Positions 10,208-20,903 of a stretch of DNA of 64,000 nt are shown here, piece by piece; the stretch's first letter is position 1, and each line of letters opens with the position of its first letter. The notes beneath the pieces are model-generated. The model saw only the letters and a list, made by a program, of their open reading frames with translations, did not search any database and was not told the origin of the DNA. Origin of the DNA: Turbatrix aceti (Eukaryota > Nematoda > Chromadorea > Rhabditida > Panagrolaimidae); contig OZ017767.1 in the NCBI GenBank assembly GCA_963969345.1, positions 9,988,471 to 10,052,470 of the forward strand, written 5' to 3'. Both the position numbers and the translations under genes were made by a program.

Positions 10208-11051
10208 TCTGTTGACGTGAACTCCGACGACTGTTGCGGAGTGAAACCGAGAAGTCGTCGGATGTAAAGAGGAAAATAGACATACAATGCGGAAACCGAT
10301 CGGGTATATAAAACGACGACAAATATTGGCAGAAGCAGCGCTCAGGGAATATTGAAGAAAATAAGCCTTTCGCACATCGGCTTATGCATTAGTAGTCCCA
10401 ATTCACGTGCTATACACGCGGGGTGGCCGGTGTTCCGACAGACAGAGCATGACTTTCTTTGCAAATGTTTTTTTGCCGTGCACCGGCTAGTCTCCCATGC
10501 ACAGTCATAAACAGATTGACAAGTCAAACGGTTTTTTTGACTATCGTGACCGGTCATAAAAGTATGAAACCTCACCGCGGTCTATGAATTTTTGACAACA
10601 ACTTACATATGTCCTTTTTTTCTATCTACCAATGTTTCGAATCAAAACCAAATTTTCTAAAACGGCCCGGATTTGTGAAAACAATTTCCACCGAAGCGCC
10701 AAAAACATAATTATTCGTGCGTTTTTTTTGTAAAAAAATAAAGAAATAATTTTGTTTCCTTTTTTTTTTCAAAAAATCATACCTGAGAACAAAGTCGAAA
10801 ATGTTCACTGGAAAGTTGTCAGGGTACTTTCGTTTGTAAATACACAAATCATATGAAATAAATTTTCTATCAGTGATAAAAAAATGTCAGCGATTCCTGC
10901 GGCTTCCCCCAGCATTATGATACCCAAAGCATCCAAAACATGACCAAAGTATGTATGTACTATGCAGCGATCAAAAATGTTTGCATAATTTTGTGAATTG
11001 TATATAAAAACGGAGTAACAATCAATCCCTGTGCGAAACTTCCTGTCTACC
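10208..11051. other. divergent promoter region between the Ca2+ ATPase and the first SLC17-type gene
   Basis: No gene is seen. A TATA-like TATATAAAA lies at 10304-10312, and TATATAAAAA at 11001-11010, 42 bp before the transporter ATG. The segment duplicated downstream of the gap begins at 10484. Confidence 0.5.
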
Positions 11052-13241
11052 ATGTCAACCGGAAACCCTACACCTGCCCGAACTCCAACCTTTATCAAGT
11101 CCATCGCGATCAAAGCTGCAACATGCAATCACCGAACCCGGCACATCATAGCTATCCAGTCAGCCTTTCTCATGGCATCTCTCATCGGCAACATAAATTG
11201 TTGGAACGCAGTTACGGTCAAGATATCGGATCTTGAAAGTTCTCCGCTCTACGATAGTTTTTTGAATTCCAGCGCTCCAGCTGGTGAATTTGTCTGGACA
11301 GACAATTCTCTATCGCTCCCAGACCAACGCTTGAACCTCAGCCAATTCCAGATAGGCCTCATCTTTGGCACGCCATTTATGGGATCCTTTATTGGCCTGA
11401 TCCCAAATACCATGCTCATGGAAAAGTACGGTAGCTTTGTGATCATGCTTGCCAATGGGTGCATTTCGGCTGCGGCAACTGCACTAACCCCGATTGTTGT
11501 GGTCAACAATTTCTACTTGATGCTTGTTTTGAGGGTTTTGATTGTAGGAAAAGGTTGTTTTGAACTCAATGAATGTGTTGTGATTTTTAGGGCGCAGCTC
11601 AATGCCAACTGTATCCCGCTTTTGGGGCCATTGTCAACATTTGGGCTCCTCTCTACGAAAAAGCTATTTTTATGGCTATTCTGACAAGTTATTCGCAGAT
11701 TTCGGCGTTGTCTGCAACTCTAGTTGCCAGTTGGTTGGCTCAAAACTGTAAGTTTTTTACATGAAATTTTTCCGAAAAAAATTTTTTTTTGAAAAGTTTT
11801 GAAAAATTCAAAAAAATGTGTTTTTGAAAATAATTTTTAGAAAAATGTTTTTCAATGTTTTCAAAATCGTTATAAAAAGATTGCACGTTTATTATTTATA
11901 TTTTTCGAGAATGTTTTTCTTGATAACAGCCTTTTTTTAAATTTTATTCAACAAAAAATTGTTTGCAATTACAATTAAAAAAAAAACTTTTTTTACAAAC
12001 AAAATATTTTTTTACGAAACCCAAAATCGAAGAGATACCAAATACATTTTTTTTTCAAAATAACAAATTAAACAAAAATTTGTTTCAGTTTTTTTTGCGT
12101 ATTTCTTTTCATAAAAAATTTTCAGACGGCTGGCCATCAGTATTTTACGTCCAATCCGGCTTCTGCTTCACCTGCATTCTCTTCTGGGCGGTCCACTACC
12201 GAGATGACCTCCAAAAACATCCTTTCCTAACCGATAAAGAATTCGCCCACATCAGCAGCGGTCGGATATCAAGTACAACTTCCAAAACAACTTCTCCAAA
12301 AGTCCCTTTCTACAAAGTTGTTAGAGCGCCCTGCGTCATCGCGCTTTACATATCCATGTTTGCGTACATGTGCCTGATCCTGTTCAACGGCATCTTTTTT
12401 GTCTCCTTTCTATCTTGGGTCATGGAATTTGACCTCGACACCGCCGGCTACCTGGCAACCATTCCATACATTATTCAACTCTTCGCACAACAGCTCACCG
12501 GAATTCTCTCTGACAAAATCAAAGTTATCCGCGAGGGTCACAAAATTCGAATTTTCAACTCTTTGGCATTTTACGTCCCAGCAATCGGTTTTCTTGCTGC
12601 GAGTTTTTTTGTCGACATTGAACATCGGTCGATCTGCATTGGGATTCTTATAATTTCGCTTTCAATGATCGGATTTATATCAGGTGGTTTTCCAAAATCC
12701 GCTGTGCTCATTGGAACTCAGTGTCCGGCGACCGTAATGGCCTGCGTTCAGACAACCATGACACTTTCGCTTTGCGTTGGATCTTTTATTGTACCAGGTA
12801 TAACGCCAACTCGGTCGGCTGGAGAATACGCTCGACTTTTTCGAATCTACACTGCCGTATGCGTAATAGCGAATACTTATTTTCTGGTTTTTGCACAATC
12901 AAAGACTTACAATTTTCTGTCTTCTTCTAAGATAGTTTCTGAATCTGGTACACCGGAAAAAAAGGTATGATTGTTTTTTTTCTTGGAGCAATTTGTGTAT
13001 CGTATGCGCGCACAAAAAGCACATTAGATTTTTTTTAACGTGAAAAAAAAATTTCGACAAAGTAAATTTTTTTTAACTTTAAAAAAATTTCGACAAATGC
13101 GATTTTTTTTAAACGTAAAATAATTTTCAGTGTACGGAAATATCACTCAAGCGTTGTTCGGTACCAGAAAACATGAAGAATGCCGATCAGTTTAAAAAAG
13201 ATTCAAGCACTGCCAATAATGAACCACCGCGAGCGTTGTGA
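11052..13241 (+). CDS. SLC17-type major facilitator transporter, copy 1
   Basis: Four exons, 11052-11543, 11591-11747, 12126-12964 and 13131-13241, all phases consistent; 532 residues. SLC17 proteins are 12-helix anion/Na+-phosphate-type carriers of plasma or organelle membranes. Evidence: FGTPFMGSFIG in the helix 2-3 region, RVLIGAAQCQLYPAFGAI and IWAPLYEKA after splicing, YGWPSVFYV, and the long loop ending KHPFLTDKEF, all in family order. A glycosylated extracellular loop with NSS and NLS sits between the first two helices. If the last intron is retained, translation stops two codons later. GTG seven codons upstream is in frame, but ATG 11052 is the better start and lies 42 bp after a TATA box. 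The substrate cannot be told from sequence. It converges on the receptor fragment. Confidence 0.85.
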
Positions 13242-13611
13242 AAGTTTCATAGATTTTTTGAAACATGTAATTTTTAGAATTTGTACGGTAAAAATTGCAC
13301 TCAGTTCCAACTTTGGATTCTGATAAATTTATTTGTACATAAAAATGGCAATGGCAGACAAAATTAATTTTATACTAAATATTTATCGTAAACTGTTAGC
13401 AAATAAATTTTTCCTATACAATACTGTATATATACTGTATATTAAATATTTACATCAAATGTATCAAAAATAATACAATCAAAATTCATGTATGGCACTG
13501 TAACAATTGACATGTAATCCGAAATTTGAGAGGAAGTTCGTGAGCGGTCGAGTTTGGCCTGAGTCAGCGTGTGTCCAGCCAGCCGATTCAGGAAGGCACA
13601 ACAATGCGTTT
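13242..13611. other. convergent 3' region between transporter and receptor, copy 1
   Basis: AT-rich 3' flanks with short ATACTGTATATATACTGTAT-type inverted repeats near 13420. The site of the 602 bp element found in copy 2 is empty here (GCACTCAGTTCC around 13300). Confidence 0.6.
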
Positions 13612-15102
13612 TCAGGTATGAACAAATTCAAAAAGACCGTTGAGGAATACGTCAACGTTGAAAATTTTGAACATGGAAGTTATCAGGATGTCTTCCTTGC
13701 GATGAGATGCAATTGTCTGAAAAAAAAAGTTATCATAAATACATATTTTTTATTTTCATTAAAATTTTTTTGGAAATGTTTTTTAACTAAAACCCAAAAT
13801 CAAACTCACATTGGTGAGTGAAACCAAACGCATGACTTCACCAATGCGTCGAACAAAGTTTTCCTGTGGCATGTTGAGGTTGTAGTACGCAAAGAGTTCG
13901 TCGTAGAGCACAGTTGTCATACGGTTTGCAACGGCTATTGTATGGGGACTAAGTTGACTTGCAAAATCCTTGACATTCCAGAGCATGAATCCAAAGGCAA
14001 ACATAATTTCGATATCGATGGGTCTGAGATCTTTCATGGGTGGCAGAAGTGTGCAGCCGGCGTTCTTGATCCAGGGATAGCATACTCTGCAAAAATTGGA
14101 AAATTATGTTTTGGACAAAAAAAATTGATTTTTCAGCCGAATTTGGCAACTTTTGTCCAAAAATTCAAAAATACAAATGTTCGAAAAATTTGATTATTCG
14201 ATCAAACCATTGTTTTCATCAAAAATTATTTTTTGGGAATTTATTTAGATCCTTTGTTCTAAAAATCCATAAATTTCGAAAAATATGACCGAAAATGTCA
14301 ATTTTGGTCCAAAAATTTCAAAAAAAATACTAAAAACTTACTCTCGAATTTTCTTTTCTTCCCTTGCATCACAAATGCCGGTGCAGTCGTACTCCATAGT
14401 CTCGACATCGTAGACGTCACCATTTTGGAGAATCATTCGATTGTCATCGATGGCGCCATCGAGCAAGAAAAAGGCATCAAAAGTTCGCTCCAGGATAACA
14501 AAGTGTATCCAAAAGTGTTTGAAGAGAACAATCTTGTCTTCCAACGAAATATCACAGTATCCGTGGAAATTAGAAAGCATATCTGCGATCCATTCGACTT
14601 CGTTTCGATTTTGTTGGACAAAATCTATGATTTTGAATGTCGTTTTTTGGACGAAGGTTCGACTGCCATTGGTGAAACTTCGTCGACGGTAGAATCGATT
14701 ACGACGCGCAAGAAAGTCGTGATAGGCGACATCCATCGTCATCAGGACTGGATACGATGGTGGAAGGGTGGATTCGTCAATTGCGTATGTTGCCTGGAAA
14801 ATTAGGAAAAAAATTAAAAATTGGAAAAAAAATTATTTTTCGAAAAAAATTTTAAAATAATTGTAAAATAATTTTAAAATAATTTAAAAAAAAAAATAAA
14901 ATAATTGAATGATCCAAAAAAAGTAACTTACAATAGAATTTTCAATAATTGTCCTCAAATCGTTGGGTTTGGAAGCATCCATGGTCGGGTGATCCGTAGA
15001 CCCGATGGCTGGCTTACTGTCTTCGGTCATTGGTTCAGACATTCCGTTATCCGCGTTGCTGTTGCACGGCTGTTCAACATGTGAGGTAGAAATTAGGGAG
15101 TT
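13612..15102 (-). pseudogene. nuclear hormone receptor, ligand-binding exons only (copy 1)
   Basis: Four exons, 15102-14932, 14793-14342, 14086-13810 and 13716-13612, match the last four exons of the complete receptor in copy 2, with all frames open and donors intact (one donor is GTGAGT where copy 2 has GTTAGT). They encode a nematode HNF4-like ligand-binding domain, including DKIVLFKHFWIHFVILER. The first exon, carrying the two zinc fingers, is absent. The preceding intron is cut at 15417 by a fold-back transposon that runs into the assembly gap. Either the 5' part was lost and this is a truncated gene, or it lies in the missing sequence. One codon (Thr) is deleted in exon 2 relative to copy 2. 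Confidence 0.75.
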
Positions 15103-15417
15103 CTATAAAATTATTTCGGGCATAAAATATTGAAAAAAAATTTTAAATTAATTGTACAAAAAAATACAAACACAAAAAAAGCATATAAATTTTTTTTTGA
15201 ATAAAAAAATTGCCAAATTTGGCCGCAAAATCAAATTTCTGTTTTAAAATTAAAATTTTTTTCTAAAATTTGTATTGTATTTTTTTTTTTTAAATTTGTA
15301 TTTTTAATTTTTTTAGACTTTAAATCGAAGAATTTGGCTAGAAAATTATTGTTTATCTAAATTTTTTTTTTGGATTTGTTAGGAAAAAATTTTTTTGGCA
15401 TCTGACATGTTTTTGTA

Positions 15418-16982
15418 CAGTGAGTTGCAAAATGATAGACCCCTAAAATCAGGATTTTTGGCAAAACCGTAAAAGCTGCAATAACGGGAGTAAGCTCATT
15501 CGATTCAGCGTAAAAAGTTACATTAGTTATAGTTGCCCCGGGTTCGTTCGCAAGAAAATACGGCCACCAGAAAATAATTTTAGTTTTTTGACCGTTGCAA
15601 AATGATAGACTCACTTGGGTTTTCGGGGGTAATAAATTATTTACAGTGCGCCATAGATCCGCAAACCAGGTATTTACAACAAATATGTTAGTTTCAATCA
15701 AAATTAATCACAAATGTGCGGTGGGACGGGCTTCAGAAAAAAAATTGAGCGCTTAAGGGGAAATTAGATCCCCAACATCAATGAAGGCTTCCTGAGAGTT
15801 GGTGATCGCTGATATTAAGCGCCTATCGACACATAGTGAACCTAGAGTATGCCCCCGTAAGATTTCAAACCGTTTTGGGTATGTACATTGTGTTGGCCAG
15901 AACGGAATATTCAATTTTCGATGTTCAGTAGGCTAAAATTCGCAATTCAGTGCATTCTGACACCGTTCTTGACCGAGAAAATTTTTTTCTGAATCAACGA
16001 CATTGACAAAACAATACGAGATATGCATTCGAAACTATTTGATATAATACGCGACATGCACGGTACGAAACAAGTAGTAAACAGAGCGTTGGGTAAAACA
16101 GATATGACCCCATTCCCGAATTTAAAATTGTTTCCGCATATATTAGATTTTTTTTCTCTCATTTCGGTCCAGAAACGCATCAAATTGTTTCTGTTAATAA
16201 AATTTAATTTTCTGATATTAGCATACCCAAATCATTAGTAGCGTTAGTGAAAAAAACCGAATTTCAGAACTTGACATCTAACTCCCGTTTTTGAATAATT
16301 AAAACAGAGGCTTTTTTACTTTTTTATTGCCCCCCACAAGTCGAGTATCAGATCAAAAAGTTTCGAATGCATATCTCGTATTGTTTTGTCAATGTCGTTG
16401 ATTCAGAAAAAAATTTTCTCGGTCGAAAACGGTGTCAGAATACACTGAATTGCGAATTTTAGTTTACTCAACATCGAAAATTGAATCTTCCGTTTTGGCC
16501 AACACAATGTACAGGCCCAAAACGGTTTCAAATCTTACGGAGGCATACTCTAGGTTCACTATGTGTCGATAGGCGCTTAATATCGGCGATCACCAACTCT
16601 CAGGAAGCCTTCATTGATGTTAGGGATCTAATTTCCCCTTAAGCGCTCAATTTTTTTTCCGAAGCCTGTCCCACCGCACATTTGTGATTAATTTTGATTG
16701 AAACTAACATATTTGTTGTAAATACCTGGTTTGCGGATCTATGGCGCACTGTAAATAATTTATTACCCCCGAAAACCCAAGTGAGTCTATCATTTTGCAA
16801 CGGTCAAAAAACTAAAATTATTTTCTGGTGGCCGTATTTTCTTGCAAATAAAGCCGGGAGCTACTATTACTGACGTAGCGTTTTACGCTGAATCGAATGA
16901 GCCTACTCCCGTTATTGCATCTTTTACGGTTTTGCCAAAAATTCTGATTTTAGGGGTGAGTCTATCATTTTGCAACTCACTN
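15418..16982. mobile_element. 1.57 kb fold-back DNA transposon, CAGTGAGTTGCAAAAT termini
   Basis: The left arm (15418-16036) and right arm (16364-16981) are near-perfect inverted copies of about 620 bp around a spacer of about 330 bp. The ends read CAGTGAGTTGC and its reverse complement, and the left end follows TA, as expected for Tc1/mariner-type insertion. There is no transposase ORF, so it is non-autonomous. The right flank, and hence the second TA, is hidden in the gap. A diverged relative of the right arm lies at 32560-32943. Confidence 0.88.
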
Positions 16983-17181
16983 NNNNNNNNNNNNNNNNNN
17001 NNNNNNNNNNNNNNNNNNNNNNNNNNNNNNNNNNNNNNNNNNNNNNNNNNNNNNNNNNNNNNNNNNNNNNNNNNNNNNNNNNNNNNNNNNNNNNNNNNNN
17101 NNNNNNNNNNNNNNNNNNNNNNNNNNNNNNNNNNNNNNNNNNNNNNNNNNNNNNNNNNNNNNNNNNNNNNNNNNNNNNNNN
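16982..17181. other. assembly gap of 200 N
   Basis: Exactly 200 undetermined bases, a typical placeholder for a gap of unknown size. It separates the end of the fold-back element from the start of duplication copy 2. Confidence 1.
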
Positions 17182-17747
17182 CGGCTAGTCTCCCATGCAC
17201 AGTCATAAACAGATTGACAAGTCAAACGGTTTTTTTGACTATCGTGACCGGTCATAAAAGTATGAAACCTCACCGCGGTCTATGAATTTTTGACAACAAC
17301 TTATGTCCTTTTTTTCTATCTACCAATGTTTCGAATCAAAACCAAATTTTCTAAAACGGCCCGGATTTGTGAAAACAATTTCCACCGAAGCGCCAAAAAC
17401 ATAATTATTCGTGCGTTTTTTTTGTAAAAAAATAAAGAAATAATATTGTTTCCTTTTTTTTCAAAAAATCATACCTGAGAACAAAATCGAAAATGTTCTC
17501 TGGAAAGTTGTCAGGGTACTTTCGTTTGTAAATACACAAATCATATGAAATAAATATTCTATCAGTGATGAAAAAAAATGTCAGCAATTCCTGCGGCTTC
17601 CCCCAGCATTATGATACCCAAAGCATCCAAAACATGACCAAAGTATGTAGTGTACTATGGCAGCGATCAAAAATGTTTGCATAATTTTGTGAATTGTATA
17701 TAAAAACGCAGTAACAATAAATCCCAGTGCGAAACTTCCTGTCTACC

Positions 17748-19928
17748 ATGTCAACCGGAAACCCTACACCTGCCCAAACTCCAACCTTTATCAAGTCCAT
17801 CGCGATCAAAGCTGCAACCTGCAATCACCGAACCCGGCACATCATAGCTATCCAGTCAGCCTTTCTCATGGCATCTCTCATCGGCAACATAAATTGTTGG
17901 AACGCAGTTACGGTCAAGATATCGGATCTTGAAAGTTCTCCGCTCTACGATAGTTTTTTGAATTCCAGCGCTCCAGCTGGTGAATTTGTCTGGACGGACA
18001 ATTCTCTATCGCTCCCAGACCAACGCATAAACCTCAGCCAATTCCAGATAGGCCTCATCTTTGGCACGCCATTTATAGGATCCTTTATTGGTCTGATCCC
18101 AAATACCATGCTCATGGAAAAGTACGGTAGCTTTGTGATCATGCTTGCCAATGGGTGCATTTCGGCCGCGGCAACTGCACTAACCCCGATTGTTGTGGTC
18201 AACAATTTCTACTTGATGCTTGTTTTGAGGGTTTTCATTGTAGGAAAAGGTTGTTTTGAACTCAATGAATGTGTTGTGATTTTTAGGGCGCAGCTCAATG
18301 CCAACTGTATCCCGCTTTTGGGGCCATTGTCAACATTTGGGCTCCTCTCTACGAAAAAGCTATTTTTATGGCCATTCTGACAAGTTATTCGCAGATTTCG
18401 GCGTTGTCTGCAACTCTAGTTGCCAGTTGGTTGGCTCAAAACTGTAAGTTTTTTACATGAAATTTTTCCGAAAAAAATTTTTTTTTGAAAAGTTTTGAAA
18501 AATTCAAAAAAATGTGTTTTTGAAAATAATTTTTAGAAAAATGTTTTTCAATGTTTTCAAAATCGTTATAAAAAGATTGCACGTTTATTATTTATATTTT
18601 TCGAGAATGTTTTTCTTGATAACAGCCTTTTTTTAAATTTTATTCAACAAAAAATTGTTTGCAATTACAATTAAAAAAAGACTTTTTTTACAAACAAAAT
18701 ATTTTTTTACGAAACCCAAAATCGAAGAGATACCAAATACATTTTTTTTTCAAAATAACAAATTAAACAAAAATTTGTTTCAGTTTTTTTTGCGTATTTC
18801 TTTTCATAAAAAATTTTCAGACGGCTGGCCATCAGTATTCTACGTCCAATCCGGCTTCTGCTTCACCTGCATTCTCTTCTGGGCGGTCCACTACCGAGAT
18901 GACCTCCAAAAACATCCTTTCCTAACCGATAAAGAATTCGCCCACATCAGCAGCGGTCGGATATCAAGTACAACTTCCAAAACAACTTCTCCAAGAGTCC
19001 CTTTCTACAAAGTTGTTAGAGCGCCCTGCGTCATCGCGCTTTACATATCCATGTTTGCGTACATGTGCCTGATCCTGTTCAACGGCATCTTTTTTGTCTC
19101 CTTTCTATCTTGGGTCATGGAATTTGACCTCGACACCGCCGGCTACCTGGCCACCATTCCATACATTATTCAACTCTTCGCACAACAGCTCACCGGAATT
19201 CTCTCTGACAAAATCAATGTTATTCGCGAGGGTCACAAAATTCGAATTTTCAACTCTCTGGCATTTTACGTCCCCGCAATCGGTTTTCTTGCTGCGAGTT
19301 TTTTTGTCGACATTGAACATCGGTCGATCTGCATTGTGATTCTTATAATTTCGCTTTCAATGATCGGATTTATATCAGGTGGTTTTCCAAAATCCGCTGT
19401 GCTCATTGGAACTCAGTGTCCGGCGACCGTAATGGCCTGCGTTCAGACAACCATGACACTTTCGCTTTGCGTTGGATCTTTTATTGTACCAGGTATAACG
19501 CCAACTCGGTCGGCTGGAGAATACGCTCGGCTTTTTCGAATCTACACTGCCGTATGCGTAATAGCGAATACTTATTTTCTGGTTTTTGCACAATCAAAGA
19601 CTCACAATTTTCTGTCTTCCTCTAAGATAGTTTCTGAATCTGGTACACCGGAAAAAAAGGTATGATTGTTTTTTGAAGCAATTTGTGTATCGTATGCGCA
19701 CACAAAAAGCACATAAGATTTTTTTTAACGTGAAAAAAATTTCGACAAAGTTAATTTTTTTTAACTTTAAAAAAATTTTGACAAAGGAGATTTTTTTTAA
19801 ACGTAAAAAATTTTCAGTGTACGGAAATATCACTCAAGCGTTGTTCGGTACCGGAAAACATGAAGAATGCCGATCAGTTTAAAAAATATTCAAGCACTGC
19901 CAATAATGAACCACCGCGAGCGTTGTGA
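17748..19928 (+). CDS. SLC17-type major facilitator transporter, copy 2
   Basis: Four exons, 17748-18239, 18287-18443, 18821-19659 and 19818-19928, with the same lengths as copy 1; 532 residues. All family motifs are unchanged (FGTPFIGSFIG, IWAPLYEKA, YGWPSVFYV). Amino-acid changes from copy 1 are mostly conservative: R to Q near the N-terminus, M to I in helix 2-3, L to F before the first intron, K to N in the SDKI-VIREG loop, G to V in a late helix, and D to Y in the C-terminal tail. Both copies look functional. With a gap between them they may be two alleles placed in tandem rather than two genes. Confidence 0.85.
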
Positions 19929-19990
19929 AAGTTTGATCGATTTTTTGAAACATGTAATTTTTAGAATTTGTACGGTAAAAATTGCACTCA

Positions 19991-20592
19991 CAAGGAAAGT
20001 GTCAGAGTTCATTTTGGAATTTCTTCACGAAACTTTGCCAAAAGTTTGATTTTACTATGAAAAATTTATACTGAAAAATTCAGTTGCACCGCTCATGATC
20101 TGACAAAGTTACGGTAGTCGGAAATCACGTTTTTGCCATTTTTGACGATTTTTGTCACGTTCTAGCTAAGCAACTACGGCATTTTCAGAATCAAGTGGCG
20201 TATTTTTTTATGGAGAATTTGTTAAAAATATAATTACGTAGGGTTGTGACCTTGAAAAATGCCGAAACCAATGTTGCCATTGTCACCATTTTTCAAATGC
20301 AAATTTCGGTATTTTTTAAGGTGACAAACCTAAATTTTTATATTTTTATCTAATTCTCCATGCAAAACTACGTCGGTTGATGCACACCCTGATTTTGAAA
20401 ATAACGCTGTTCGTTAGCTAGAACGTGCCAAAAATCGTCAAAAATAGCAAAAACGTGATTTTCGACTACCGTAACTCTGTCAGATCATGAGCGGTGCAAC
20501 TGAATTTTTCAGTATAAACTTCTCGTAGTAAAATCAAACTTTTGGCAAAGTTTCGTGAAGAAATTCCAAAACGAACCCTGACACTTTCCTTG
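19991..20592. mobile_element. 602 bp terminal-inverted-repeat element (MITE) with TCA target duplication
   Basis: It starts CAAGGAAAGTGTCAG and ends with the reverse complement; the arms are about 195 bp and nearly identical. TCA flanks both sides (19988-19990 and 20593-20595), and copy 1 has a single TCA at the empty site, so insertion and a 3 bp target duplication can be read directly. There is no coding capacity. Superfamily unassigned: 3 bp duplications occur in PIF/Harbinger and CACTA groups. Confidence 0.92.
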
Positions 20593-20903
20593 TCAGTTCC
20601 AACTTTGGATTCTGATAAATTTATTTGTACATAAAAATGGCAATGGCAGACAAAATTAATTTTATACTAAATATTTATCGTAAACTGTTAGCAAATAAAT
20701 TTTTCCTATACAATACTGTATATATACTGTATATTAAATATTTACATCAAATGTATCAAAAATAATACAATCAAAATTCATGTATGGCACTGTAACAATT
20801 GACATGTAATCCGAAATTTGAGAGGAAGTTCGTGAGCGGTCGAGTTTGGCCTGAGTCAGCGTGTGTCCAGCCAGCCGATTCAGGAAGGCACAACAATGCG
20901 TTT

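Larger units (their letters stand above)
10484..15417. repeat. segmental duplication, copy 1
   Basis: This segment matches 17182-22680 in the same orientation: promoter, complete SLC17-type gene, and ligand-binding exons of a nuclear receptor. In the 492 nt first transporter exon I counted about 9 differences. The match ends exactly where the fold-back transposon is inserted (15418). Copy 2 starts at the first base after the assembly gap. Confidence 0.9.

Noticed and set aside
11963..12125. N-terminal extension of transporter exon 3 as continuous coding sequence
   Set aside because: It is an AT-rich intron; the TTTTCAG acceptor at 12125 restores the family sequence YGWPSVFYV from the previous exon.
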